DNA of 64,000 nucleotides from Diphasiastrum complanatum (lineage: Eukaryota > Streptophyta > Lycopodiopsida > Lycopodiales > Lycopodiaceae): assembly GCA_029204225.1 (NCBI GenBank), contig CM055092.1, positions 18,643,222-18,707,221 on the forward strand. Reading direction: 5' to 3'. The notes under the pieces are model-generated. The model saw only the letters and a list, made by a program, of their open reading frames with translations, did not search any database and was not told the origin of the DNA. The position numbers and the translations under genes were made by a program. Shown here piece after piece: positions 33,345-44,101 of this stretch (position 1 is its first letter; every line of letters begins with the position of its first letter).

Positions 33345-33965
33345 ACTTTTAGGGCATTTTGAATTTTTTTTGGCACGTTCTGGACCACTATGCTCTAGAA
33401 TGTACTGTCCAGAATGCACAATACATTCCGACCCATTTTGGTCATGCTCCAATAACAAGGTGATCTCAAATCTATACTCAAGTGGGATGGAGCACGCAGG
33501 CTGGATTTTCTATGTCCTTAATCTTCTTCCAAAGGTCCTCATTTCCACACAAGTCGATTTGATTGTCTAGTGGTCCTACTTTGAGCAAATTTCCAATTTG
33601 AGGGCATTTTGAATTTTTTTTGACACGTTCTAGACCACTATGCTCTAGAGGGTACTATCTAAAATGCACTATACATTCTGACCTACTTTGGTCATTCTCC
33701 AAATTTTCAATTTTAGGCCATTTAAAAATTTTTTTTACACGTTTTGCACCACTATGCTCCAGAATGTACTGTCCATAATGCACAATACATTCTGACCCAT
33801 TTTGGTCATGCTCCAAAAATAGAGTGATCCCAAATCTGCACTCAAGTGGGAGGAGCACGCAAGCCGGAGTTTTTCTGTTCTTAATCCTCTTCCATAGGTC
33901 CTCATTCCCACGTAAGCTAATTTGATTGTCCAATAATCCTACTTTGCGCAAATTTTTAGTTTTAT
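33345..33965. repeat. duplicated dispersed repeat
   Basis: A unit starting GGCATTTTGAATTTTTTTT and containing ACCACTATGCTCTAGAATGTACTGTCC occurs at about 33355-33600, in shortened form at 33600-33715, and again at 33716-33965. A fourth, partial relative is at 48607-48800 (TCAAGTGGG, GATTTGATTGTCCAGTGGTC, ATCTTTCAGGTATGTA). No coding content is seen. It is a dispersed non-coding repeat of unknown class. Confidence 0.7.
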
Positions 33966-34429
33966 CTTTCAGGTATGTACATTTAGTGATTTATTGTCTA
34001 TGTGACCATTGATGGAGACCCTAATTTCCAGCTATTACCTTCCACAAGTTTATGATTTTGATGGGCTTCAAAGAGGCACCACTTGCTATTTGTTAAATAA
34101 CACTCTAAAGTAATGAAACGCCTTTAGCAAAAAGTGTGAGTTCATTGTATTTGTAAAAGGAGTAGCAAAGGGATGATAAATAATTAAGCCTCCCAGCAGT
34201 TACATAGTTCAAGCACCCTTGATTTCAAGCCCTCAAACAATGCCTTGCTAATTTTGAAGGCATAATAAATCATAAATCTTCAGTAAAGAGAAAGTCTTAG
34301 CAGCAAAACTAACCACTACAAATCATAGTTCATGCTGAAACGAGGTATGCATCAAAGGTAGAAACATAAGTTATGTATATTCAATCTTTTGCAAGGGATA
34401 TCTACAAGTGATTGCATCATATTAGTTAG
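33966..34429. other. no gene recognised
   Basis: AT-rich spacer between two repeat blocks. I see nothing in it. Confidence 0.5.
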
Positions 34430-35965
34430 TCGAAAAAGGTCAGTAACGGATTCAGTCAAAAACGGTAAGAACTTTGGACGGGAGGTGTCCACAGGTTAGT
34501 GGGCTTGAGATGAATCCACAGGATCATTTGCAGCTCAATTCTGACAATGTTTGTCCATAAACGCCCTTTCTGTTGGGGGGATTGCCACTAAATGGACTAC
34601 TTTTCAACATTTCCGAGAATTGGTCCAGTGTCACCGGACGAAGTTCGTTTTGCAGGAAGTCTATTCGTCATGTGGTGCACGCCGAGATGAACCTACTGGA
34701 ATAAACCGGGCTCCAAACGGTTCTTCAACGACGAAATGTGCATCCCAACCAAAAATTCTAAATGCAGTCTTGGAATTCTAGGCCCGTCGAGCTAGAAATT
34801 GGTCGGATTCACTGAAAAATGGTCAAAACTTTGGAAAGAAAGTGTCCATAGATTTTTGGGCTCAACACGAACCCATAGGACCATTTGCAGATCATTTCCA
34901 ACGCCGTTTGTCCGACAATGCCCTACATGTTGGTGGGAATGCCACTAAATGTACTACTTTCCAACATTCTCAAGACTTGGTCCTGTGTTGGCGAATGGAG
35001 TCCGTTTTTTAGACCCTCTATTATGTCCTGTGCTGCACGCCGATATGAACCTACAATACTAAAGTGGGCTCCAAATGGTTCAATACTTATAGGAAACATG
35101 CGTATGAACTAGAAACCCTAAACATAATGTTGGGATTGTAGGCCCGTCGAGCCAATAATTGGTCGAATTCAGTAAAAAATAATAAGAACTTCAAACGAGA
35201 GGTGTCCACAGGCTCGTGGGCTCAACACAAACTCACAAGGCCATTTGCAGCTCAATTCTGACGTCGTTTGTCCAAAAACACCCTTTCTGTCAGGGGGATT
35301 GCCACTAAATGGATTACCTACCAACATCCCCAAGAATTGGTCCAGTGTTGCTGAATGGAGTCCAGTTTTTAGAACCTCTATTCCATCCAATGTTGCACGC
35401 CGATACGAACCTACAACACCTAACTGTGCTCCAAATAGTTCAACACTGATAGCGAAATGTGCATCACAACCAGAAACTGTAAACGCAATGTTGGGATTCT
35501 AGGCCTGTCGAGCCAATAATTGGTTGGATTCAATAAAAAAAATAGTTAGAACTTCGGATGAGAGGTGTGTACAAGTTTGTGGGCTCAACACGAACACACA
35601 GGACCATTTGTAGTTCAATTCTGACTCCGTTTGTCTAGAAATGCCCTTTTTGGCATGGGGAATACCACTAAATGGACTACTTTTAGCATTATTGAGAATT
35701 GGTTTAGTGTCGCCGAACGGAGTCTGTTTTTTAGACTCTATGTTCCGTTTTGTGCTACATGCTGAGACAAACCTATAGGACTAAACCGGCCTCCAAACGG
35801 TTCAGTACTCACAGCGAAACGTGCATCCGAACCAGAAATCCCAAATGCAGTCCTGGGATTAAAATCTGTCAAAACCTCGGACGCCGAGGTGTCCAAAGAT
35901 TCATGGGTTCAACACAAACCCACCGGACTAGTTGTTGCTCAGTTCCAATGTTGTATGCTTGAAAA
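34430..35965. repeat. tandem array of about 360-bp monomers
   Basis: Four full units and a partial fifth lie head to tail. The landmark GTGTCCACAG recurs at 34485, 34842, 35202, 35565 and 35889, giving periods of 357, 360, 363 and 324 bases. Each unit carries GGGCTCAACACGAACCCA, GCCACTAAATGGACTAC, GCACGCCGA(T/G)A(T/C)GAACCTAC and TTCTAGGCCCGTCGAGC. Copies look roughly 75-85 per cent identical. The period is about two nucleosome lengths, typical of plant satellite monomers. Short frames in each unit are not conserved in length, so it is not a coding repeat. Confidence 0.85.
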
Positions 35966-35989
35966 CACCCTTTGTGCCACACACATCAT

Positions 35990-36262
35990 CGACCATCCAC
36001 CATCAGCGGGCACAGTATGCTACATTACCCACACACATGCACAAGTATGTGCACTCTCACGAATACACACACATATATAAACACATGCACTCACACACAT
36101 ACATACACGTACATCGGCCACCCGTCAACGACCATCGGCTTTTCTCCTAAACCATTAACCACCATCCAAATCAACAGTTGTCAACTAGATCGGTCAACAT
36201 CGCCTGTCAACGACGGGCAAACATTTTTGGTATATATATATATATATGTACACACACACACA
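35990..36262. repeat. CA-rich and TA microsatellite
   Basis: There are interrupted (CA)n and (CACT) runs at 36028-36110, and TATATATATATATGTACACACACACACATA at about 36231-36262 in short blocks. It follows the tandem array directly. Apparent protein frames here are products of the simple repeat. Confidence 0.8.
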
Positions 36263-36265
36263 TAT

Positions 36266-37280
36266 ATGTACATAAAAATATTTGTTACCTTAACTTTTCC
36301 AATCTCTCTCTTAACTTTTCTTCAGCTTTTTTTTTTTTTTTTTCTGGTTTCACAAATAATGAATTTCACAGTAAATGACCCCAATAAATGGGTAGGGGAA
36401 ATGCAATGTGATGTGGGATGATACATGACAATTTGGATGTAAAAGCCATCCTCTTATCTTAGAATTTATCCTTCGCTAAGATGTTGACTATGGAAGAAGT
36501 TACAAAGGTTTGGGCAAGGCCAAGAAGCGTAAAAATCCGTAACTAGCTATGGAGATGTGTTTCAAAAAAGTAGGAAAGTCCCGTGACAAGTGTCTGAGTG
36601 TGTGAAGAAACAAAACATTTCTATTTACAAAGCTTTGCTAGCTTTCAGCCCTCTGCCTAATGAAGATGTTTGCGGACACAAAAGTCAAAAGACAAGAAGC
36701 ACGCAAGTTTCGCGAACACCTGATGAAAAGACACAAACACAAAAGATTCGCGAACGAGAATCATTTGTGGTCCAACACGAGAAAGTCAGACGACGGAAAC
36801 GAAACCAATGACGCGACACGAAAAATGTTGCGAAATCTTTTCTGCCCTCATGCTCCAAAGAGTACCAGCAAAGATCATGCAAGTACCCAAAAGTACAGAT
36901 ATCTGATCTGATGACATGACATTAGCAGATACACTCTAGGTCGTGGCTAATCTGCCACTCTTGTAATTTCCTTATTAGTTCTAGACGCTTAATCACTCTA
37001 ATCTTAAAGTTACATAGAGCGACTATATACTTAATGGATGACACTTGACACTTGACAGAACATACACATATGAAGTAGTCTGATGCTAGTAAGCAATCAA
37101 GACAAAAATACAGACAAGAAGTCCGCTTGTGTGTGAGACGAGTTCTGTGATCAGGATCCATAGTGATCCACAAGTCTGCTAGTAAGCGAGACATCCACTC
37201 GTGAGAGAACTGTATTTCTCTCACACCAACGTACTGAGTGGATATGCATGCAATGCCTGAAGAATAAAAAAAAATCAATA
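36266..37280. other. no gene recognised, includes T17 tract
   Basis: A run of 17 T lies at 36327-36343. Short Arg/Lys-rich frames occur near 36590-36910, with no family resemblance. Part of the F(+) 5' LTR may lie at the right end. Confidence 0.4.
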
Positions 37281-37597
37281 GATGATCTTGTAGCCATTGT
37301 GCACATGTCTTCTTTTACGTTGTATGATCTTGAATGCAAATGTGTCTGCTGTTATTTGTGTGTCTGATTCTCCCATTCATTTCAATTTCGCACATTGGTT
37401 GAATTGGTTGAATGCTGCATTAATTTATAAACGTAGATCAGCGGTGTCTAGCTACATTCTGGAGGACTGTAGGAGTGATTCAGCTGGCAGTGTCCAGTGA
37501 CCACATCTGAACTCCATTCGAAACGCATTGAATCATGGTTGCTTCGCTTTCGAGACTATTTCGCAACCGCAAAAACATTTTTTCGCATCCTCATCAG
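37281..37597 (+). repeat. copia F(+) 5' LTR, end only
   Basis: The sequence up to 37597 must be the LTR, because a primer-binding site starts at 37598. The LTR start cannot be fixed without its partner, which is missing; the left bound given is arbitrary. Confidence 0.45.
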
Positions 37598-37610
37598 TGG
37601 TATCAGAGCC
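37598..37610 (+). promoter_or_regulatory. copia F(+) primer-binding site
   Basis: TGGTATCAGAGCC is an exact match to the tRNA-iMet-primed site of plant copia elements. Confidence 0.8.
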
Positions 37611-37739
37611 TTCCTACCTATCTTGTCATAATCTGACATAGCCAAGAAGCTATCACCAGGCATTCAAACAAACAATCATCAATGAGGAAACAGACTTTAG
37701 AAGCAATGACTTCAATCAGCAGCATGTAGAGCAAGATCT

Positions 37740-38055
37740 GCACCATTCTTGATTCTTCAGGATCTAACTTTCTAGCCTGGAAAGTTAAGACATCACTCAT
37801 ACTCAAGGGTGAAGGTTTAGTCCCCTGGGGGATGGCACAGAAGAGATGCCTACAACATCAGGCAAGGAGCTACGCGAGTGGATGGAGAAAAATGACAAGG
37901 CAGTAGCTTTTGCTATCATCTTCCATCGAATATAGTCTCACACTTGACTTGGCTACACTCTCCAAAGCTAAGGAGACATGGGATGCATTGCTCACCAGAT
38001 TTCAGACGAAATCAAGAAGTCAAATCATGATACTGGAAGATCAGCTGACGAATTT
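37740..38055 (+). pseudogene. copia F(+) gag remnant
   Basis: Frames show SGSNFLAWKVKTSLILKGEGL near 37768 and LDLATLSKAKETWDALLTRF near 37940-38000, the UBN2-type core of copia gag. A frameshift near 37845 and a TAG near 37936 break it. At about 38055 gag joins directly to pre-integrase sequence, so nucleocapsid and protease have been deleted. Confidence 0.65.
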
Positions 38056-38885
38056 ACAGTGGGATCGGAAGGACCTGTGATGCATGTTTGAAGGGCAAGA
38101 TGTCACACACTCCATTCATCAGAGACTCCTACAGACTAAGATTTTGGAGTTAGTGCATTCTGACATCTGCGGACCATTCAATGTGATCTTAGTAGGAGGT
38201 CCAAATATAATATAACCTTATTGATGATTATAGAAAATTTGCCAGAGTGTACTTTATTCAAAATAAATCTGAAGCACTTGACAAATGCACAAAATATGTG
38301 AATTGGGCTAAAAGATGTACAAGCAACAAAGTGAAGCGGATAAGGATTGATCGAGGTGGCGAATACATCTCGAATCGTTTCACAGACTTCTGCAATGATC
38401 ATGGCATCATTCACAGAAGGACTGCAGCCTACACACCGTAGCACAATGGTATTGCAGAAAGAAAGAATAGGACCCTGATGGAAGAAGCCAGATGTATGAT
38501 GGCCTACTCGAAGGCTCCAAGGGTAATGTGGGCTAGAAAGTCCAACCTGTCTCACGTCAGAATCTTTGGCTGTGCAGCTTATGCACATATTCTAGATAAG
38601 CTTCAAAAGAAGCTTGATGAGAAAGCCGAGCAGAGATTTCTGGTAGGTTATGACAACGATTCTTCATACTACAGAGTCTACATGCCAGACACGAACACTG
38701 TGAAAATAGTGAGAGATGTCAGATTTGATGAGAGCAGGACAATGGCCAATGACGATCCTGTCAACTATGAAGTTTTGGAGAGACATTCCTATGACCTGCC
38801 ACAAGTGATAGAGGGAGCAGAGGACAAACACGAAAACACAGATTTTGATGGAGAAAGAGTTATGGGAGATTGTGTCAGATATTGA
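38056..38885 (+). pseudogene. copia F(+) integrase
   Basis: It begins with LELVHSDICGP (first catalytic Asp) near 38145, then IRIDRGGEYISNRF (second Asp) near 38340, a TAG near 38441, and NGIAERKN with the catalytic Glu near 38450. A deletion of some 25 codons relative to F(-) removes the WAKAVAT to TTPHELWWG segment (near 38530). The tail FDESRTMANDDPVNYEVLER follows. It ends at about 38885, where copia C gag begins without an LTR between them. It is close in sequence to 60482-61150 on the other strand. Confidence 0.8.
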
Positions 38886-38889
38886 AATT

Positions 38890-39410
38890 TGACCAAATAC
38901 CACTCCAGGTGATATGAGGGCCTTTGATAAAAAGGTGAAGAGAGCATTGTCCTTAACCAATCTTTCAGTGAAAGACCATGTAATCACTCATATTAGTGAT
39001 GCCACGATGGCTAGGGGAGCTTGGGAAGCTCTTAGAATGCAATTTCAAACTTGCAATCCAGCTCGGGCCATGTTCTTGAAGTCGAGATTGAACGCAACAA
39101 GGATGAAAGAAAGTGAATCAGTGGGATCTTTCTTCACAAGAATAAAGGAGCTACGAGATCAACTTGTGGCAATTGGAGAACCAATTAGGGACGTTGAATT
39201 GGTACATACCACAATGAGTGGTGTCTCTGAAGGGCTACAGATGTTTGTGAGCGGCATTGCTTTGAGGGAGAGATTGCCTACTTTTGAAGACTTCCATGGA
39301 ATTATGTTGCAAGAAGAGCAGCGTCGTGAAGTGGTGAAGTCAAGGCAAACCCCACAAGATGATCAAGCCTTGCTTGATAAAGGCAAGCAGAAAGGATGGA
39401 AAGGATTTTT
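38890..39410 (+). pseudogene. copia C gag
   Basis: An open frame from 38914 encodes a UBN2/retrotran_gag-type capsid: MARGAWEALRMQFQTCNPAR, KSRLNATRMKESESVGSFFT, then LRDQLVAIGEP and LQEEQRREVV. The first 60 or so residues of a typical copia gag are missing because of the junction with F(+). Near 39405 a frameshift moves the reading to the zinc-knuckle frame; the frame shown as continuing to 39543 is the wrong one. Confidence 0.85.
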
Positions 39411-39866
39411 AAGAAATCCAAGGATGATGATGATGAGGGAGAGTCATCATCAAAAGGGAAAAAAAAAAAGAAAGACAAATGTTACTATTGCCACAAACCG
39501 AGTCATTGGGCATGCGAGTGTTACAAGAAGAAAGCGGACATAAAGGCGGGAAAAGTAACTCAACAAGGCAACATTGCCGAAGATGATGGAGAAGATGATG
39601 AGACAAGTGTCTTCTCATCGGCATTGGTATCCCAAGTTGATGACGGTGCCAGATGGTTCATAGATTCAGGCGCCACAAGGCATATGACCGAGAAACATGA
39701 TTGGTTTGAAAAATTCTCACCAATCCATGATGGGGATAAGGTCACTCAACCCAATGGAGAGAAATGCCAAATACAGGGTGTGGGCAATGTACCTATGCAG
39801 TTTCCTGATGGTAAAATCAAGAACATCCCTAATGTGCTTTATGTTCCTGGACTTAAAAAGAGTTAG
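39396..39866 (+). pseudogene. copia C nucleocapsid and protease
   Basis: The Lys-rich region SSSKGKKKKKDK precedes a perfect zinc knuckle CYYCHKPSHWACEC (CX2CX4HX4C). The protease motif RWFIDSGATRHMTEKHDWF with catalytic Asp is near 39655, followed by KIKNIPNVLYVPGLKKS, the conserved end of the copia protease. A TAG then interrupts just before LSVGVMANQ. The protease itself looks intact. Confidence 0.9.
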
Positions 39867-39881
39867 CTTTCTGTTGGTGTA

Positions 39882-41079
39882 ATGGCAAATCAACATCTTA
39901 AAGTTGGATTTGTCAAGGATGGATGCCTTACGAGGCATATGAACCACAACCATAAAGTGGTGGCGAAGGGTTATAGAGACAGTAACTGTGGCCTTTATAA
40001 ATTGGATGCTGCAAAACTAGGAGAATATGGGTTGGCTATCTCAACAACATCTCAATCTGAGTTGTGGCACAGAAGACCTGGTCATTTGAACTATGAGAGC
40101 TTGAGATTGATGGCGAAGCTGAAGATGGTAATAGGGTTATTGACATTGCAGGATGATCATCATGCAATATGTGGAGGATGCATCATGGGAAAGCATCACA
40201 GGGAGACACTCAAGAAAGGTGGAGCTGCAAGAGCTAAGAAACCACTGGAACTTATTCACAGCGACCTGTGCGGCCCAATGAAGACCATGTCGTTGAGGAA
40301 AGCATATTATTTTATGACTTTCATAGATGATTACTCTAGGAGGACATGGATTTATTTCTTGAAGCAGAAATCTGATGCTTTACTCGCTTCAAGGAGTTCA
40401 AGACTTTGGTAGAGAACCAACTGGATGCACGCATCAAAGTGCTAAGACTTGATAGAGTGGGCGAATACAAATCTGATGATTTTGAGGACTTTTGCAAGGA
40501 ACACGACATCAAAAGACAATTCACATAGTCACACACACGTCGCATAGTAATGGTGTAGCTGAAAGGAAAAACATGACTATTATGGAGAGTGCACGTTCCA
40601 TGATGAAGCAAATGGGCTTGACCGATTCACTTTGGTCGAAAGCGTGCAGTGCGGCAACGTTCTTGCAAAACAGGAGCCCTACAGTTGCGGTTCCAAATGT
40701 GACTCCCGAAGAAGCATTTACTGGAATAAAGACAAAAATTGAAAAGCTTCGTGTCATTCGATGTAAGGCCTATGTACATGTGCCAAAGGAGGAGCGAAAG
40801 AAACTTGATGCCAAAGCAATCAAGTGTATCTTCGTCGGTTATGATGAGAGGACAAAAGCTTACGGGTGTTTTGATCCTGTAATGAACAAGATTCACATTA
40901 GCAAAGACGTGATCTTTGATGAAACGCATAGGTATGAAGATGAAGACCATATAAGTGGTGAAAGCATCAAAAGACTTACCACAATCCTGGAGGAAGATGA
41001 TGAAGAAGATGCTCCACAAGATGATGCACGTGAAGTCGAGAGTCGAGAGGGCGAGTATGAAAGGACACCACCTATTTAA
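39882..41079 (+). pseudogene. copia C integrase
   Basis: The pre-integrase domain is ELWHRRPGHLNYESL and CGGCIMGKHHRE. The core has LELIHSDLCGPMKT (first Asp, near 40255) and FIDDYSRRTWIYFLKQK. After a frameshift near 40385 comes LRLDRVGEYKSDDFEDF (second Asp near 40450; the usual SDRGGE is altered to LDRVGE). A TAG near 40528 and another shift precede NGVAERKNMTIMESAR (catalytic Glu near 40560). The C-terminal part ends with KCIFVGYDERTKAYGC and SKDVIFDE. All three DDE residues are still encoded, but in three frames. Confidence 0.9.
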
Positions 41080-41400
41080 GAGCCTAGAGGGAGGTACTTG
41101 CCAATAGGAGCAATAAAGGAGAAACCGGTTGGTAGTAAGAGACATTACTTAGACACTCCTTGGGTTACATACTCTCCACATAGTGTATCACCTGAATCTA
41201 AAATACCAAAATGGTATGAAAAGATCATGAAGGACGCAAAGCTAAATCAACCAGGATCTAGCACACAAGGTGAAGTGAGAAGATCAACACGAAAAAGGAA
41301 GTCTCCCGATCGTTATCATGTGAACTATGCCCTAATGACTGACATTTTGAAGTGTCGAGATCACAAAGAGTGGCAAAGGGCAATGGAGGAGGAGGCATGA
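41080..41400 (+). pseudogene. copia C integrase-RT linker
   Basis: This is the variable linker between integrase and polymerase, with the basic box RRSTRKRKSPDRY near 41280 and EWQRAMEEEA at the end. The TGA at 41398 breaks the entry to the polymerase. The Lys/Arg box may be a nuclear-localisation signal, as suggested for other copia integrases; that is inference. Confidence 0.7.
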
Positions 41401-42200
41401 TACATGAGAGTTGGTTGATCTACCACTTGGAAAGAAATCCATTGACAACAAATGGGTGTTTAGAACAAAGTTTTATGCGGATGGCACGATAGCAAAGTAT
41501 AAGGCACGCCTAGTAGTGAAGAGTTATGAGCAAAGCAAAGGAATTGACTATGAAAAGACATTTTCTCCAGTGGCTAAGTGGACTACGCTATGTCTTAGCA
41601 TCTCATTTTGGGTGGAAGATCCATCAAATGGATGTGAAGTCCGCATTTTTGAATGGTGACTTAGAGGAAGAAGTTTACATGGTCCAACCATAGGGCTTCA
41701 TGGCAAAAGGGCAAGAACATAAGGTATGTAAACTACACAAAACACTTTATGGCCTTAAGCAAGCGCCACGCACATGATATGGCCTCATTGAAAGTTACTT
41801 TCTTTCTCATGGGTTTGTAAGAACAAATTCAGATCCAAACCTTTAGGTTCTTATAAATGAAGACAACATTGCCTTGATTGTACTTTACGTTGATGATATC
41901 ATTATCACGGGCAATGATGAGAACCTCACTTGTTCTATCAAAGCCAACTTATGCAAGCAGTTTGAGATGACAGATTTAGATCTTATGCACTATTGCTTGG
42001 GTGTCGAAGTATGGCAAACTGGCAGTGATATCAGGTTATGTCAAAACAAGTATGTGGGCGAGATATTGGAGAGATTTCACATGACAGAGTGCAAACCTTC
42101 CATCACCCCTTGCGAAGCTGCTAGAAAATTATCTCGTATTGATGATAGTGCACATGTTGACGCTACTCTATTTCGTCAGCTAGTTAAGAGTTTGATATAG
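41401..42200 (+). pseudogene. copia C reverse transcriptase
   Basis: In order: VDLPLGKKSIDNKWVFRTKFYADG at 41411; SKGIDYEKTFSPVAKW; frameshift near 41595; HQMDVKSAFLNGDLEEEVYM (catalytic Asp) near 41620; YGLKQAPRT near 41750; and the catalytic box VLYVDDIIITGND near 41880. In-frame stops are TAG near 41692, TGA near 41777 and TAG near 41843. The motif QFEMTDLDLMHYCLGVEVWQ is shared with copia B (EQFEMTDLSLMHYCLGVEVWQ), showing B and C are one lineage. A TAG at 42198 ends the frame. Confidence 0.9.
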
Positions 42201-42775
42201 CTTACGACTGCACGTCCTGATATTTGCTATGCTGTAAGTTTGATTAGCCAATTCATGTCACCACCCACTATGGACCATTGGAAAGCTGCAAAAAGGATTT
42301 TGAGGTATGTGAAAGGTACACCTAACCTTGGTCTAATCTACAAAAGACAAAGTGTTTTACCTAAGTTGCAAGGTTATGTTGACGCTGATTGGGTAGGAAG
42401 TATAGATGATAGAAAGTCAACAACAGGTTATGCCTTCAATTTTGGTAGCGGTTGTTTTTCATGGTCTAGCAAGAAGCAAGATACTATTTCTCTTTTTTCT
42501 ACAGAAGCCAAATATAAAGTGTTGAGTTCTGCTACCCAGGAAGTTGTTTGGCTACCTAAGTTGTTATGTGAGATTGGCACGAAACAGGTAAATCCTATTG
42601 TTATTTTCTGTGACAGTCAAAGTGGAATACAATTGGCTAAGAATCCTATCTTTCACACAAGGACAAAACATATTGAGGTGAAATATCACTTTGTGCATGA
42701 GAAGTTACAATCTGAAGATATAAGTATTGTACATTGTTCTACGTTATTACAAGTTGCTGATATATTTACAAAAGC
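42201..42775 (+). pseudogene. copia C RNase H, truncated at fusion
   Basis: LTTARPDICYAVSLISQFM, then GYVDADWVGSIDDRKSTTGY with the first catalytic Asp, SWSSKKQDTISLFSTEAKY and DSQSGIQLAKNPIFHTRTKH. The frame is open to VADIFTKA, where copia C sequence stops; the residues after that come from the opposite strand of copia D. The domain looks complete except for its last 20 or so residues. Confidence 0.9.
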
Positions 42776-43459
42776 GGAGCAGTATAGAAGGATCACTTGC
42801 CCTGAGAAAACTTTCTCCTGAATGAAATGATATTGGATTTCTATGTGCCTGGATTTGCCATGAAATCTGGGATTCAGGGACAGTGAAATACAGGTTAAGT
42901 TGTCACACAGAATGGTGGTAGTATTAAACTGATTGTGATGTAAGTCGTGAAGTAATAACCTGATCCATACAGCTTCTTTTGAAGCTTGACATGCTACGAT
43001 GTACTCTACCTCTATCGAAGAAAGTGCAACTGATTTCTGCTTCCTTGAGTTCCACGAAATCGGTCCCCCTGCCAAATAGAAATAAATCCCGGAGGTAGAT
43101 TTTCTGGTCGAGACTGTTCCTCCCCAATCCGAGTTGGAGTAGCCTCGCAGGACGAGTGGGTCGATAGCATTTCCATCGTAACATAAGATGTGATCTAAAC
43201 TTCCCTGAATATATCTCATCACTCTCTTTAATGCTTTCCATTGAGAGATCCTAGGATTAGACATGAATTGACTTAACGTGCTGACAATGTATGCTAAATC
43301 TGGTCTAGTACACAACATTGCATACATTAGAGATCCAATCATTGAATGATAAGGGTACTTCGCTAAGTCGAGTACTTCACTATCAGTCTCAGCACAACAA
43401 GGTTCAGTCAATACTATATATGTATCCATCAGAGTATCAATTGGTTTGCAACCAGACAT
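42774..43459 (-). pseudogene. copia D RT connection and RNase H
   Basis: A long open frame on the minus strand begins MSGCKPIDTLMD and carries YPYHSMIGSLMYAMLCTRPDLAY, WKALKRVMRYIQGSLDH, GYSNSDWGGTVSTRKSTSG, SWNSRKQKSVALSSIEVEY and LNPRFHGKSRHIEIQYHFIQEKV. The frame stays open to 42686, but the residues after LLYCSA come from the antisense of copia C. The usual DADW of RNase H reads NSDW here, still with the Asp. Confidence 0.9.
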
Positions 43460-44101
43460 ATGAAATTTTTCTAAAATGCCTTTTAGATATGTTTGCTGGC
43501 TAAGATAGATCTTCTTCTAAAGTCTATTTCTAGTAATGTGAATTCCTAGCAAAGAATGAACAGCTCCTAAATTAGTCATGTCAAATTTCTTTGATAGATC
43601 ACTCTTACTAGTGTGCAGTAGAGAAGTGTTGTTAGAGAGAATAAATGCATCATCTATGTAAAGAGCTATGTGCACTGTTGATTCCATTGAACCATGCTCT
43701 TGCAACCTGTTTCAAACTTTAGATTGCTTTGTGAAGCTTGCACACTTTGTGCTCTTGGCCTTTGACTTCGAATCCTTCCAGTTGGAAGGTGTACATCTCC
43801 TCTTTGACATTGTTGTTGAGAAATGTTGTCTTGACATCCATTTCGTGCATTTCAAGGTCTTCCGCGACTGCTAACGCAATCAGAGTCCTGATTGACTGCA
43901 TCTTGATGACAGGACTGAAAATTTCTTCATATCCATTCCTTGTACTTGAGTGAATCCTTTAGCCACCAGCCGTGCTTTCCATTTTGCAATGGAACCAATA
44001 GAGTTGATCTTCCTTTTGATGATCCACTTGTTGTCGATAACTCTCTTGTGAGTGGAGAAGTTGACAAGTGTCTAGGTCTGATTTGCCAAAAGTGAGTTGT
44101 A
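43460..44101 (-). pseudogene. copia D reverse transcriptase
   Basis: From the right: NKWIIKRKINSIGS and KARLVAKGFTQ in broken frames near 43950-44030. At 43901-43719 the palm appears: LIALAVAEDLEMHEMDVKTTFLNN (catalytic Asp in MDVK) and HKVCKLHKA. At 43705-43517 comes the catalytic box IALYIDDAFILSNN, with YIDD instead of YVDD. KKFDMTNLGAVHSLLGI follows. Frameshifts near 43910 and 43710 and a stop near 43515 break it. Confidence 0.85.

Larger units (their letters stand above)
38890..42775 (+). mobile_element. copia C, nearly complete gag-pol without LTRs
   Basis: All copia domains are present in order on the plus strand: gag, zinc knuckle, protease, integrase, reverse transcriptase, RNase H. 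Both ends are cut, with the gag N-terminus lost at the junction with F(+) and the RNase H end fused to copia D at about 42774. No LTR, primer-binding site or polypurine tract remains. About ten frameshifts and stops disable it. Confidence 0.85.

Noticed and set aside
34430-35965. Array of repeats as a CRISPR
   Set aside because: The units are about 360 bp and have no short-repeat/spacer pattern; the sequence is plant nuclear DNA.
35972-36421. His/Thr-rich 149-residue frame
   Set aside because: It is produced by CA and TA simple repeats.
40627-41145. Minus-strand 172-residue frame
   Set aside because: Shadow of the copia C integrase on the opposite strand.
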